Shown here: one piece after another, positions 1 through 10,804 of the stretch
Layout: every line of letters starts with the position of its first letter
Position numbering within the stretch: position 1 is the stretch's first letter
NCBI GenBank assembly: GCA_019915135.1
Contig: JAHLMK010000036.1
Coordinates: 62,001 to 126,000 of the forward strand
Direction of reading: 5' to 3'
From: Strobilurus pachycystidiatus
Lineage: Eukaryota; Basidiomycota; Agaricomycetes; Agaricales; Physalacriaceae
DNA: 64,000 nucleotides
Notes under the pieces: generated by a model
What the model was told of the DNA's origin: nothing
The model's database searches: none
Seen by the model: the letters and a program-made list of their open reading frames with translations, nothing else
Made by a program: the position numbers and the translations under genes

Positions 1-414
1 TACTCTCGACAATGCTGACTTTGGGTTGTCCTATTTACTTCAAGGCTTTGCAAGCCTCAAACGCCCTCACCCACGCCCTCACCCACTCCTCAAGACTCGC
101 ATTCGACTGTTTCTTGAACGGTCAAATCACGCAGCAAGGTGCGTTAGCATTGCTTCGCCCGAGTATTGACACTCAACAACAACGGCTCCGGCATGAACGA
201 CCGGCCACCGCGATACACATTGACTGTTTCAACAGTAACATTGTGTCATTTTGCCCCGGCTTTATGATTACCGCCGTCGTGGACACCGAATGGAGGTCGG
301 GGCGGGGGGATTTTGACCGGTGACGGGGAGCAGGCTGGCGTATCATTGGCAGAGAAGCGGCTGGAGTGTGTTCCTAAACTCTTGGGCAGGGCGACGGCCT
401 GTAGAGCTCGCGGT
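1..414. other. No recognisable gene
   Basis: Nothing in this stretch could be assigned. Short open frames exist on both strands but none resembles a protein family or carries convincing splice sites. It may be upstream sequence of the RRM-like relic that follows. Confidence 0.3.
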
Positions 415-1377
415 ATGTCGTCTCCTTCTGTCAATTTTCATGCCCTTACTGAACTCTCCAACCAAATCACCGGCTTCTTCAACCGCCTCGAGGCGTCGCG
501 CAAGTACCTCTTTGCGTCCGTCGGTGTGCTCGGGACGAGCAACAACTCGCTCATCGAGGGCGCGATGATCTGCAGGGGAGACAAGTCCGTGAAGGCGGCG
601 CAGGAGTTCCACCACACTTCAGAAGACCTGAAAATCCTGGGCATCAGTACGCTGTCGTCGGGATTCACGACTCGGCCTCCGGACAGGGTTGCATGCGGCA
701 AGACCGACACCAACCGCCTTGCACGCCGGCGACGCTTCTGATGTGGAACCTGCCCGTGTGCGTGGGTGCAAAGCCGGCCACGATCGCGTACATGTTAGCA
801 GAGAGGTTTGGACCGCTATGCTCGTATCACCGTTCGTCCTGTCCTCCTCGCTGCGTTTACGTGTTCTCACTTACTGTAGCCACGTATAAATGGTGTCCCA
901 GACGATACGCTTACGCCTCTTTCCCGGACCTCGAGACTGCAACAAAGGTAGTAGCTGCGACGAAGAGTCAACCCGGCGTGCGGCTCCTCGATCATCCTTT
1001 AGAGGCGAGATTCGATGGCATAAACCGTCTACAAGTTGGATTCCCATTTCGTGCGTTGACCGTGCATTTGACTATACCCAGCAATGCTGACCTCCTCTAC
1101 GCCGCTAGTACGCATCGAGGCGCCGTGAGTGGCGGATAGCTCCCCTCCTAGCATCTACATGCACACCCTCCCCGTTCCCGTCATAAACAGTGCGCGCAAG
1201 CATAAACAATCGCTCACGAGAGCAGGTGCAGCTCAAATACAACGAGAAACCGCGACTTGGGGTCTCCTGGACAACGCTGGATGGCAGCCGCATGAGATTC
1301 AGTTCGATACGAGAAGGGTCATGAAGGATCCTCAGACGGAATACCAGGATTTGATGCGGGAGAGAATGCCGAAGTAG
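415..1377 (+). pseudogene. Possible RRM-like RNA-binding protein relic
   Basis: A plus-strand series of coding-like segments begins at the ATG at 415. The second half reads like an RNA recognition motif: an RNP2-like strand LLMWNLP, then a helix ending in AERFGPL, and an RNP1-like strand RRYAYASF followed by a helix (DLETATKVVAATKSQ) and the strand LLDHPLEARF. The segment between FGPL and the RNP1 strand looks intronic, with a candidate donor near 810 and acceptor near 885. The last segment ends at a stop at 1375-1377. The N-terminal 100 residues are unrecognised, and joining the segments needs splices or frame changes that I cannot prove. RRM proteins bind single-stranded RNA in splicing or mRNA processing. 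The call rests only on the RNP1/RNP2 pattern. Confidence 0.35.
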
Positions 1378-3149
1378 TCTTCGTGAGTTTTCCTGTTCTG
1401 TTTCCTTCGTGGTTTCGTGCTGATGCTTTTGTAGTCCTTAGACAAAATACGTCGCCTGCTTCGGGAGGAGCAAGCCCATACTTTACACGGACATTGCTCC
1501 TTGAGCCGTAGATACGCTGCAGTATAAATCCACCCCTGCCGCACTGTCGTCGTACCTCGATATAGCATAGCGAGATCTAGTGATGCAGAGAAGAAGGGTG
1601 CAATCCTCTTTCGAGGTTTCGTCTCGGTCTCCTTGTTATTTCCTTGAATGCAGGGTACGTCGTATCTTGTTTATTTACAACTACCTCTTATGTTACAAAT
1701 GAGATATGGGAGAGAGAAATTTGCCCAGACTACATACTCGACAATTTCTGGAGGATCGAGCGACCTGAAATCGTTTATTCGTCGTAAGGCGGACTTACGT
1801 GGTGAGTCCACACTTACGTTGGACTCACCCACGGACTGCTGTTTCTTTGATTTTCACCGCCGACAAATGGTGCCATATTGCTAGTTCACACTCGGATAAC
1901 CCTCAAGACATATAAGAACGCTCTTGAACCCGGTTGCTTCTGTGTATGAACGGGAACGTGCCTCTGAGTGTGGACTACGTGATGAGTCCACAATCTTATG
2001 TTCCCAGCATTCACAGCCCATTTAGAACTCCTGCCCGCTGTTTAGGACACAATCTTACGCTCACTACACCATTCCCAATGTTCTTGCTCTTTCCAAAGTT
2101 CAAGGACGCCTCGAATGCATACAAGCTAGGTCTTCTGCCTAAATATTGCACATGAACTTTCGCGACAATCGTTGCACCTCGTTGGAAAACTGCTGCTAAG
2201 TATAACAGACCGTACAGCAGATTAGGGCGAATCGTACGACCACGGCGAGAACGTATAGGAAGAACAGGTTTGTGTACACCGTCGTCCTCTGTCACGACAT
2301 CCTCCTCGACATCTGTTTCTGCAAGACCACCGCGCTCAACGACACCATCTAGTCGCATCGTAGACTTGAACGACAATTGGGAGCAGTGGAGTTCTCCGAC
2401 TGCATTGTGTGCGCGTGAGTCGACGGCAACGAAGGTGAGAATTACAACGGCATTTTTGCACGTCGCGTGGGCTGTCGTGAGAGGTCCGGAGCTGCCAAGG
2501 ATTCAAAATGAGTTGTAGCAAAAGACATTGAGGTCGATGAAGGAAGTGAACACTATCAAGGCAAGATGAGTCAAATTGAAAGGCAGTGACGGCGTGAAAC
2601 TCACAGAAAGTTTCAAGAAGCCTAACGGTGCCGAATTTGTTAACGCAGACACGACTGTGACATGCGGCCATCTGTGGTCGGTATCGCAAATGTCATAGGG
2701 CGTGGTACCAGCGCCAACGGCGTAGCGCGTAGGTGAAGACCGCTACAGATTTTTGACGCAAAAGTTTATCCCGGTAATAGAGGGGCCTCTGAACCAAGAA
2801 TTAGTCAATTAAAAATGAACCAACGCGGATTGGCTTACAGTTCGTCGTGCATGGTGCCAATTTGTCCCAGAAATGGCAAGAGGACGCCTAAGCACATAGC
2901 ACAAAGATATATGCACGCATTGGGAAATGGCGAAATGAACGCCGACGTCCTGCTTCATGCCCGCCTGCGCCACAAAGGGATGCCGACGAGAAGAACGGCG
3001 CAGGCGGGACAGTCTTGACGCCTACGAACGGATGCCTATGTCGTTGAAGGCGACGACTAATTACTAAGCGGTCGTCCCGACGAAATCACAGTCCTCTGAT
3101 ACAGTCATTTAGCAAAACAAAATACACACCAACAAGAAAAGGCCTACCA
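1378..3149. other. Unassigned intergenic stretch
   Basis: No reading frame here resembles a known family. Several short words such as GTGAGTCCAC and GGACTCACC recur around 1800-1990 on both strands, which may be the remains of a small inverted repeat, but no target duplication was found. Coding-looking fragments on the minus strand (2011-2376, 2336-2689) have no recognisable motif. Confidence 0.3.
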
Positions 3150-3642
3150 TTAGATATTGAGGGCAGCGCACGCGCCAAGGCTTAGTATGTGAGGCCCGAA
3201 GCACGCATACAGGATTCTGAAATAGCCATCCATGCAGCTAAGACCCAATATTCCGCCATCACGCTCATAGTCCCACCCTAATACATGTTGGGCGTTGAGA
3301 GCGCCTCGGGCGTCAGTGGCGGACGCTGTCAGTGGTGTCGTAAATGAAGCCGACTCAGAATAAGGCGGCGAGGATATTGGCTGGGTGCTGAAGGGGCCGG
3401 AGTCAAACAAGTAAGAATCACGATAATGGGGCAAAAAAGCAATTGCTCAGCACGAGGGCTACGGCCAGCTGTTGCATACGCAACTTGGTGAGCACAATCC
3501 TCCCAGTCATAGACCCCCAGATCAGTGATAAGATCGTCAATAGTCCCGCCTTCCCACCCAAGGTCTGGCCCCGAGTCAAGATTGGTGTCCAGTGTACAGT
3601 AGACATCAGCGGCAACGGTGCCCGGTAGTGAAAAGCAGACAT
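3150..3642 (-). other. Unidentified coding-like relic
   Basis: Minus-strand frames between 3642 and 3150 are unusually open and acidic (DLGVYDWEDCAHQVAYATAG in one frame), but no start, stop or splice arrangement gives a single protein. I do not recognise the family. It may be part of a decayed transposon gene. Confidence 0.2.
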
Positions 3643-4023
3643 GATATCATGTGCAAGGCGCGCGCTGTTGCGCCGGTGCTGAGAGCGTCAGAAGACAGTC
3701 AACTAGAATTCCAAAGAATGGCCAAAATGCGACAACGTACCATGGGCGCTGTGAGCCGCCGTTCTGCCTGAAGATTTCAGCCTGCTATAACCTGGTATGA
3801 CTCTCTCCAAAGCAGCACCGTACCGTCATCCCCGCCTGAAATCCCGCCGCCCCGGTCCAGACACAATCCCAACGTCCGCAGCCTTCAGCGGGCGCAATGC
3901 GTGCATCCAAAGCAACGTAGGCAACGATTCATTGTATGTAGCATGGGATGCATCATCGGGGGACGACGTGCGAAGGGGAATGGAGCAGGTGTGGATTGAA
4001 AAGGATTCTGTCGATGTTTGCGA

Positions 4024-4377
4024 TTATAATGGAAAGGTGGTCCCGTTATTGAGTTTTGTGTCAGAGGTGGCGGAAAAGTCTTCCTGGTAATCGCCGTCTG
4101 CGTCGTGAAGCATAATGTTTAGAAAAGAATTTCTTGAGCGCTGGAGCATGAGTGAGACACGCTTGACATGCGCGTCCGTCCTTGGGCTGTCGACACAAAT
4201 TTCTGACCAGAGGCGGCTGTTCGAGAGCACAACAGATCGCCACACGGAACAGGTTCTGGCGGACGCGTCCAATGCTTGATACGAGTCCAATTGACAGAGC
4301 CCAAGCAGCTCTGCAAAAACTGCGTGCAAGATTTCGGGAGGCACGCAATGGACGGGAGGCGTGACGGGTGTGTCCAA
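4024..4377 (-). pseudogene. F-box protein, N-terminal fragment
   Basis: The frame encodes 117 residues starting MDTPVTPPVHCVPPEILHAV. Residues about 10-60 match the F-box pattern: a proline/hydrophobic start (VPPEILHAVFAELL), a central segment with a conserved Cys/Trp (ASARTCSVWRSVVLS) and the terminal LWSEI. Basidiomycete genomes hold very many F-box genes of this build. The F-box binds Skp1 in SCF ubiquitin ligases and the C-terminus selects the substrate. Here the frame ends about 55 residues after the F-box, with no leucine-rich or WD repeats recognisable downstream (3800-4020), so this is a truncated copy. Other minus frames overlapping it are shadows. Confidence 0.65.
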
Positions 4378-4899
4378 GGAAACGTCATTGGGGAGATTGG
4401 AAGGACAGAATTGTACGGTGCTTGCCTATCATGTTGGAAAGTTTTCAATTGCAAGTTGAGCACGCACCGAGTCACCGAGTCTATGCCAATTGCCGATCGG
4501 ACCGCGTTGACCGAGAGAGCGGCCGGCACATTAGCATAGCAGTTGGATTTCTTCTCCTGCCTTCATCATCAATCGCTCATGTTCATGGACTCTGGCGTCC
4601 ACAAACAAGGATCAGGCGTTCACCACACACCCACAACTGCAATCACACTCGGGATTATCGCCCACCCTACACCCCACACCGTCCAACGACACCAAGGACC
4701 ACGACAGCGGCGCACCCACAGTGATCACCAGCACCACGATAGGAAACCTCCCACCCGCCAAAACGCCAGCGCACCCGTTGTCCCGCCGCATATCCACGAA
4801 TTCGACAAACAGCGCATGCATACGCACCTTCTCCACGTCCCGAAACCGTCAGCTCCCGGATCTGAATCCGCCCACCCACACTACAAGGGCCTGCACAAC

Positions 4900-5830
4900 C
4901 CCAATCCAAAGCGCGGTCTGCTCACAACGATGGGAGCGCTATACGCGAGGATAGCAGCGTCCAATGTCGAGACGACGATGTTTCTGAACGACGTGTTCCG
5001 GTTGAATGCGGCAGTCATCCTACGTCCTGGGTCGTCGGGCTGGTGTTGTTCACCGGCGAGGATTCGAAGATTGTCTTGCACAGTGGTGGGACGCCTAGTA
5101 AGCGGAGCAAGGTCGAAAGGCAGATGAACTTCCAGGTGTACGTGTCCTATCTAATCTCATGTCCGTTTTTACTTACTTGCCGCAGGTTCATCAACTTGTT
5201 CATTCTTGCCCGCATGGCTGTGGCCCAGCTGTGGCCTGCACCATCGTCGACTATGCCTTGGAACACCACTACTTCTCCAGCGGCGCCCCCTGGCTTTACG
5301 ACGACAACCGCTCCGACGACACTCCATCCATCAACGGTCTCATCGCCTGGGCATATGCCCTCATCACCTTCCAGAACATCATCCCCATCTCGCTCTACAT
5401 TTCCATCGGATTTGTTCGCACGCGTCAGGCCGCGTTCCTCTACTTTGATTCCGACACGTACTACGAACGCCCCTCGGAAATTTTCTGGGGGGAGGACTGA
5501 GGACGTTGATGCTGGCTTGGAGAGATGTGACTGATGGGTACCTACAATCTTTTCTTGTTTTGATTGTTCATGACACTGACGCACTGGGCTTTCAGAGGAG
5601 GAGTTTACCGCCTGGTCTGAGCGATACCACCCTGCGACTGTAACGCGAGGAGCGTATTGAATCGGTCAGTGCGCAGCTGGAGGTGGGAATGCGGCTGTTG
5701 GGGGCAACCGGCGTCGAGAACTCGTTTCAGGACGGAGTGCCGGAGACGATTCGGGACTTGAAGAGGGCTGGGGTGAAGGCGTGGGTTGCGACGGGTGATA
5801 TGCTGGGGACTGCTATTGGTGACTCTGCGT
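4900..5830 (+). pseudogene. P4-type ATPase (phospholipid flippase) relic without the catalytic loop
   Basis: Three collinear plus-strand segments match a P4-ATPase. Segment 1 (about 4940-5137) has GLYARIAASNVETTMFLNDV and then, after a frame change near 5025, TSWVVGLVLFTGEDSKIVLH and GGTPSKRSKVERQMN. Segment 2 follows an intron (about 5138-5185) and has INGLIAWAYALITFQNIIPI and SLYISIGFVRTRQAAFLYFD, the M3-M4 region. Segment 3 (5590-5825) has VGMRLLGATGVENSFQDGVP and IRDLKRAGVKAWVATGDMLG, the hinge of the P domain. In an intact flippase the DKTGT phosphorylation loop and several hundred residues of the nucleotide-binding domain lie between segments 2 and 3. Here fewer than 100 bases separate them and the DKTGT motif is absent. 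With the frame shifts, this copy cannot be functional. Confidence 0.8.
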
Positions 5831-6290
5831 GGAGAGAGATGCGTTCTTCCGCCTCGATGACATTGTTTGTTGCTCGAAACGCCGTTGTTAACACCTATAC
5901 CCAGCTGTCGCCTGGCTCATACATACTAGAGGGTGCTGTTTACGGAACTCATTCTTCCTCTCTAGAGAGCCCTTCGCCGCCGGAGTTTGCGCACTACAAC
6001 CAAAACTCCATCCGTCAATTTCACTTCCTCCTGAAGTTGTTTGTTGCTTGGCCCTTCGTCTTCCTTGTCGAGCTCTTCTCCTGCAAATGTATTTCCCATA
6101 TCCCCATGCGCCAGTTGCTGAAATGTAGATCCCGACAGATGTTCCCTGGTCCGCCGCCGTCTGGCTTATGTTGTACCAAATCGACTTCGTCCCCCCCGAT
6201 TTCAATGCTCTTGTCGCTGTCATCTACTGGTTCGCCTTTCCCGAGGCGAGTGTCATATCATGCTGTGTTCAGGATGGCGCGAGCTGTTCT
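5831..6290. other. Unassigned junction between ATPase relic and YR element
   Basis: An open plus frame runs through this stretch but its protein (hydrophobic segments LFVAWPFVFLVELFSC and, in another frame, NALVAVIYWFAFPE) is not recognised. It may be a scrap of a membrane-protein gene. A short TTAGGG-like word (two units) occurs at about 6316-6330; two units are not enough to call an interstitial telomere. Confidence 0.25.
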
Positions 6291-6299
6291 CATGCCTTT

Positions 6300-6560
6300 G
6301 CTCCGCCTTATCGTAGGGTTAGGGTTAGCTACTTCAGCTCAGGAGCCGTCTCCAAAGCGTCAGGAGGTTATTTGTCAGAACTGGAATCTGGGGAATTATC
6401 CCAAGACTCCTTGTGCTTTCAAGAGGATTCATGGCACCTGTTCTGAGTGCGGCGGCAAGCATCCCGCTTGTGACAAAGAACAGTGCCTTGTCCTCCTCAA
6501 TGCCCGACGAGCAGTTGCTCATAGCAAGTCGGGTGCTGGAAGCGCAGGCTCAGCCTAGAA
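6300..6560 (+). CDS. Gag-like C-terminus of the YR retrotransposon
   Basis: The frame ending at 6558 carries KRQEVICQNWNLGNYPKTPC followed by GTCSECGGKHPACDKEQC. This cysteine/histidine cluster (C-x8-11-C, then C-x2-C-G-G-x-H-x-x-C) resembles the nucleic-acid-binding end of the first ORF in Ngaro/DIRS-type elements of mushrooms. The N-terminal part is missing or unrecognisable, so the element is 5'-truncated. The next ORF of the element starts about 30 bp downstream. Confidence 0.6.
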
Positions 6561-6590
6561 GCTTATATGGCTTAAAGCGGAAGGCAGAAG

Positions 6591-7425
6591 ATGCAGTCTG
6601 CACTGCGTTTCAAAAGAGGCTATGCTTTTACTTCCAATGTATCATCAGAATCCAAAGCTCCTCCGAGCATTTCTTCCACTTATACTACTGCTCCTCCTCT
6701 GCCTAGACCACCTCAGCAGATCCTAGATGATCCACAGATTCAAGCCTCGCTTGCAGCTGTTGCGGATTACATCCGTGTTGATACTTCTTTTAATGTTGAC
6801 CGCATTGAGCACTTATTGACCAAACAGCTCAACCGTCCATTTGTTGATTCTGTCATTTGCTCTCTCCATGAAGGTTTCTGGCCTTTCCATGATGGAGAAT
6901 GGGAAGCTCATCTTAAAGAGCGCTATGATAACTATGCCACAGAGACTCAAGATCTTGCAGAACTTCGAGTTTATAGAGATCAAGAAATTGCAGCTGGTCG
7001 CTGGTCTCCAGCTGTTCCAGGCAGGCAATGGCTTTGCTTATCAGCTTAAGACTATCACGGGAGTGGACACATTCTTCCGTGAACTTTTTGCTATTCTCTG
7101 TCTCATCCACCATGTTGCCTCATTCAAGATTCCTCCTCGTCACATTCTGATCCATTCAGACAGCATGGATTCAGTTGCAGTTTTCAACTCCTTGTCTGCA
7201 TCTCAATCATCACACAATGCTATTCTGTTGGCAATTGCTGATATTGTGCTATACACAGGCATTGATGTGCGAGTTAGACACATCCCTGGAGTTGACAACA
7301 TCATGGCAGACTTGTTGTCTCGCCTTCTGTTTGATGATTTTTCCAAACAGTTTCCCTCCTACCGCGTCTGCACATTCCAGCCCCCAAGAGAGCTGGTTCC
7401 GGCGCGATGGAGAGAGTGCTTTTAG
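6591..7425 (+). pseudogene. YR-retrotransposon pol fragment: pre-RT segment fused to RNase H, RT deleted
   Basis: The first frame (6591-7030) contains the segment that precedes the reverse transcriptase in DIRS/Ngaro elements: RPFVDSVICSLHEGFWPFHD and later YRDQEIAAGRWSPAVPG. At about 7020 the reading jumps, with a frame change, straight into an RNase H-like domain (about 7020-7425): FRELFAILCLIHHV, RHILIHSDSMDSVAVFNSL and VRVRHIPGVDNIMADLLSRL, the last holding the conserved His and Asp of RNase H. The whole reverse transcriptase (no YLDD/YVDD box anywhere) is absent. It is a clean internal deletion of the catalytic core, so this copy cannot reverse-transcribe itself. It lies between the Gag-like end and the recombinase, in the order expected for Ngaro. 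Confidence 0.8.
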
Positions 7426-8450
7426 AGGCCTTGGGCGAGAGGAGAAAGACTGATCCCTCTCGCCCACCTATGGACTTGAAGAAACTAGATGACTTAGTCT
7501 TGTATCTACAAGTTCATGCAATTGAGAAGTCCACTCGTAAAAACTATGCTACTGGTGCCAGAGATTATGCTAGATTCTGTCACAACCACAGCTTTCCTCT
7601 AGATCCCACTGAAGAACCTCTATCTTGCTATATTGCTTATACTTCTCAATTCATTGCCTCTGGCTTCAAATATCTTTCCGGAGCACGTCACTTTCTCAAG
7701 GAGTTCTATCCCTCATTCACGGAAGCTCGAGCTTCTGCTCTAGTGCAAACGGAAGCTCAAGCTTCTGCTCTAGTGCAAGCTACTATCAGAGGAGCCAAAA
7801 AGATCAGAGCCGATCCAGTGAAGCGCAAACCACCTCTGTGCACTTCTCATCTGCAACTCTTTGTTGATACTGCAAATGCAACTCTGAGCTATGATGATCT
7901 TCTCTTTGCCCCTCTTATGGCTTGTGCATTCTATGGCTGTCATCGCATGGGAGAGCTGTTACAGCCTAATTCCAAAGCACTCAAAGATTGGCGTAAGATC
8001 ATCAAGAGAGCTTCTCTGCATTTTGAGCCTGGCTATGCAGGTTACAAGCTGCCTTATCACAAAGGTGATCAGTTCCATCAAGGAACAAACATGCTCTTCA
8101 CTCCTCAGAAGATTGCAAACTCAGTTGAGCTTCTTAAGCAGTACACCAAACTCCGAGACAAGCTCCATGAAGCTCGGTCTGCTCTCTTCATTTGTGAGAA
8201 TGGGACTATTCCCACCCGCAGTTGGTTTGAAAGAAAGTTCTTTGCTCTAGTGGGAAGAGAATTTGGAGGTCACTCTGCTCGTTCTGGTGGTGCCACCTAC
8301 TATGCTGGCTTAGGTCTCTCTGATGCTATCATCCAGGCTTTGGGTCGTTGGTCTTCAGAGGCCTTCAAGATCTATATTCGTGATAATCCAGCTGTACGTG
8401 CTGCACAACAGCTTGCAGTACAGAAGCAAGCCTCCACTTCCAATTCCTAA
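7407..8450 (+). CDS. Tyrosine recombinase of a Ngaro/DIRS-like retrotransposon
   Basis: A 347-residue frame starts MERVLLEALGERRKTDPSRP and overlaps the RNase H frame by 19 bp. Residues about 20-110 form a SAM-like core-binding domain (EKSTRKNYATGARDYARFC). The catalytic half shows the first arginine in FYGCHRMGELL, the H-x-x-R box in GGHSARSGGATYYAGLGLSD, then LGRWSSEAF and the candidate nucleophile tyrosine in FKIYIRDNP. This R-H-R-W-Y set is the tyrosine recombinase signature. In Ngaro/DIRS elements the enzyme integrates a circular DNA intermediate without making target duplications. A 30-bp exact-length tandem duplication at 7721-7780 adds ten residues (TEARASALVQ then TEAQASALVQ) in the linker. 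The frame is open to its natural stop, so the enzyme could still be functional. Confidence 0.9.
   Translation: MERVLLEALGERRKTDPSRPPMDLKKLDDLVLYLQVHAIEKSTRKNYATGARDYARFCHNHSFPLDPTEEPLSCYIAYTSQFIASGFKYLSGARHFLKEFYPSFTEARASALVQTEAQASALVQATIRGAKKIRADPVKRKPPLCTSHLQLFVDTANATLSYDDLLFAPLMACAFYGCHRMGELLQPNSKALKDWRKIIKRASLHFEPGYAGYKLPYHKGDQFHQGTNMLFTPQKIANSVELLKQYTKLRDKLHEARSALFICENGTIPTRSWFERKFFALVGREFGGHSARSGGATYYAGLGLSDAIIQALGRWSSEAFKIYIRDNPAVRAAQQLAVQKQASTSNS
7721..7780 (+). repeat. 30-bp tandem duplication in the recombinase gene
   Basis: Two direct 30-bp units (7721-7750 and 7751-7780) differ at one base. The duplication is in frame and lies between the core-binding and catalytic parts of the recombinase. 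Confidence 0.85.
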
Positions 8451-8532
8451 CATCAATCTCTACTCTCATCTCGCGTCTCGTTCACATTTTTTCTCACCAC
8501 CACCATTCCCAACACACAACATTCATAGCTCT

Positions 8533-8616
8533 CATAGCCAGTCACAATCCGCGTAATTTATAGGCCCTTGGGCCCGTTTTAGCCTAACTTCATCAGTGTG
8601 AACCTTTAAGCATTGG
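8533..8616 (+). repeat. Right-end repeat of the YR element ('B' repeat)
   Basis: About 80 bp after the recombinase stop is an 84-bp block starting CATAGCCAGTCAC and ending AAGCATTGG. The same block is the right end of the 1.2-kb non-coding repeats at 13057, 17271 and 28695. It is followed with no spacer by the left end (TCGAAGTAAAAGCGG) of another such repeat at 8617. That junction is what the split direct repeats of Ngaro elements (A1-ORFs-B1-A2-B2) would give. This links the non-coding family to the recombinase-encoding element. Confidence 0.75.
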
Positions 8617-9012
8617 TCGAAGTAAAAGCGGATTCCAAGGGTAGGGAGCGTTTTCAGAGGCCTCTGCACCTCTCACACACTCTCATACTGTCTGAGCTCA
8701 CTCAGTACAGTCTGGCACTGAGCAGCAGTGTTCTCATTGTGGTATCTCAACTTTTCCCAAATGAGCTCAAAATCATTTGGCAGTAAATCGCAAATCACAA
8801 GACATCGGTCATAGCTACCATGTTGCTGATTGCATCCTCATGTCTCTCATGATGTCCCGGACCCATCCTATGGGTTTGGACATGTCACACCATTATGCCC
8901 ATGTGTGGTATCAACTTTTCTCCAAATAAGCTCAAATGCATTTGCGAGTAATTTCCATTTTTGGAGATGTAGCCTCATGCTACTGACTTCCTTTCTTGAC
9001 CTACTAGCCTCA
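8617..9012 (+). mobile_element. Non-coding YR-derived repeat, copy A (truncated)
   Basis: It starts with TCGAAGTAAAAGCGG like copies B, C and D and matches them to about base 396, where it stops at CTAGCCTCA (9012). Beyond that the sequence becomes the 3' part of the minus-strand gene at 9013-10100. The right two thirds of the repeat are missing. The repeat cuts that gene's reading frame. Confidence 0.85.
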
Positions 9013-10100
9013 TCCTTCCCGTTTGTATTTGCGGAGCTCTGCTTTGGCTTCGTCGGTCCTTTTGACGACGAGGCGGCTGCTTGCGAGCGGGAGGAAGAGG
9101 CGGCAGCGTTTGGCGCTTTCTGGGGTTGCTTGTCCTTTGGTTCTTGCTTCTTCGGGGCCTTGTTTTCTTTTTCGTGCACTAAAAGAAGACAGGGCCAGAC
9201 GCAAGTCAGAAGGGTCGCTATTGGATGAAGAGGGTGGGAGATGGCGAGACGTGTGGGACTCACAGGCCTTAGCAACCAACTCCTTCACGAGGGAACCAAT
9301 TTCCTGCGTGTTCTTCTCCAGCTCGGCTTGTGCATTCGCTTGAGCAACAGAGGACTTTTTAACCTCCGCGTCAAGCGCCTGCGTGCGAGCGCGTGCGAGA
9401 GCGTCAATCCTGATGGAGTTGAGCTCTTGCTCGAGATAGACGGCGACAGCATCCGCGAAGGTGGTCCACGAGACGCCGGTTGAAAGAAATCCTTTGCAGT
9501 ATTCAAACAACGTTTGGCCGAGCTCGATGCCACGGGCACGGCGGTCGGCCATCCTCTTCGTGATCGCGATGTTGGCTTCGAGAACAGAGCAGTGGTACGC
9601 AATGGCGAGTTTGATGGATGGCGCGATGGCTTTCTCATATTCCACCCGATTGTCTTGACGCCCTCCTCTTCATAGAGTTTGGGCCAAGAGAAAGTGGGCG
9701 TTCGAATGGCGTTCAGGACGACTAAGGGGACACCGCCGCCCTCAGCTTCCGTATTGAACTTATCGAGTAGGCGGTGAGCAATGACACAGAGTTTTGCCAA
9801 CTCAGCGTACCCGTCGAGGGAACCGTTATATTCCCTGACAAAGTAGGCAAAGCCGGCGGGTGTTGGGATGTCAGCGGCGTTGTCCTCCTTGATAAAGGCA
9901 AGCCAACGAGACGGCCATTTCGCAATGGGGACGCCAGAACGCGCAGCAGCGCGGTTCTCCGCTAGGGAAGAGAGGACTGAGACAAGTGGGGTGTGCTCGC
10001 CAGCCGTATTTTCTCTTCTGCGCTTGTTTTTGCGCACTTGTGGATCGGGGGCAGAAGGGGGAGCAGGAGCGGGGTCCACATGCATGGCATTTGCAGACAT
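9013..10100 (-). pseudogene. Unrecognised nuclear-looking protein, 3' end cut by repeat copy A
   Basis: The start chosen is the ATG at 10100 (MSANAMHVDPAPAPPSAP). The N-terminus is proline-rich with a basic KNKRRR patch, a possible nuclear signal. A folded region follows (WPSRWLAFIKEDNAADIPTP, FAYFVREYNGSLDGYAELAK). A frame change or very short intron lies near 9650, after which the protein continues as SIKLAIAYHCSVLEANIAIT and a predicted coiled coil (ALDAEVKKSSVAQANAQAEL). An 85-nt intron with good ends (GTGAGT...TTTTAG, 9179-9263) leads to a Lys/Ser/Ala-rich tail that runs into repeat copy A at 9012, so the natural C-terminus is lost. I do not recognise the family. It has the same orientation as the helicase and the unknown genes further right. 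Confidence 0.5.
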
Positions 10101-10804
10101 CGAAACAAGGATACGAGAGTAGAGCGGGGAACAAATGTGAGCGAGAGTTCCAGGCAGTCGTGCGAACTGGGCGAGCGAGGGTAAGGCGTCCAATGAGGAT
10201 AGGCCTGGCGGGCTGTCCAGCACTGTTGGGGGCAAAAGCGGAATATTGAAGATGGGCGAGGTGTTTTTGGCGCAAGGCGGGGACGGTCCTGAGTCAGGAA
10301 ACGCGTCAACAAGTCGTCATCGTCGCGGGAGGGGTTGGTGACGGAAGTGGTTGTTTGCGGGCGATTAAACGGGCGTTACGAGCGTGGTGAGCAAGAGTGG
10401 CGATGCAAAGAACTGACAAGTGGGGAATCTAGAAAAAATCAAAGAAATGGTGGCTGTGATGGGGGGACCTCCATTTTGTCTGTGGAAGACTCATCAGGCA
10501 GCGGTCGACCGACCTCAGAACACGGCTTACATATTATTCCCAGGGTCACACGCGACGTGCCATGGCGCGTTGGGGACATTGGGTACGAATGCTCTATCCA
10601 GAGGCGGAGCTTGCACTCGACGACACTTGGGAACTGGAAGGACTGAACAGTGTGAATTTGCGTGACGTGGCACCGGCGTGCTAGACCGTGAGGTACCATC
10701 TAGGGTCGCGACAAATACAGATCCACGTTACATGTGAGCATGTCCCCGAAATATATCTTACACTTTCAAAGTTCCCAGAACAAGAAGGCGCCGAAGCACA
10801 TACT
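10101..10804. other. Unassigned spacer
   Basis: No family was recognised between the upstream end of the 9013-10100 gene and the helicase relic. Overlapping short frames on both strands have low-complexity or shadow character. Confidence 0.3.

Noticed and set aside
6316..6330. Interstitial telomere repeat (TTAGGG)
   Set aside because: Only about two units (AGGGTTAGGGTTA); expected by chance and not extended.
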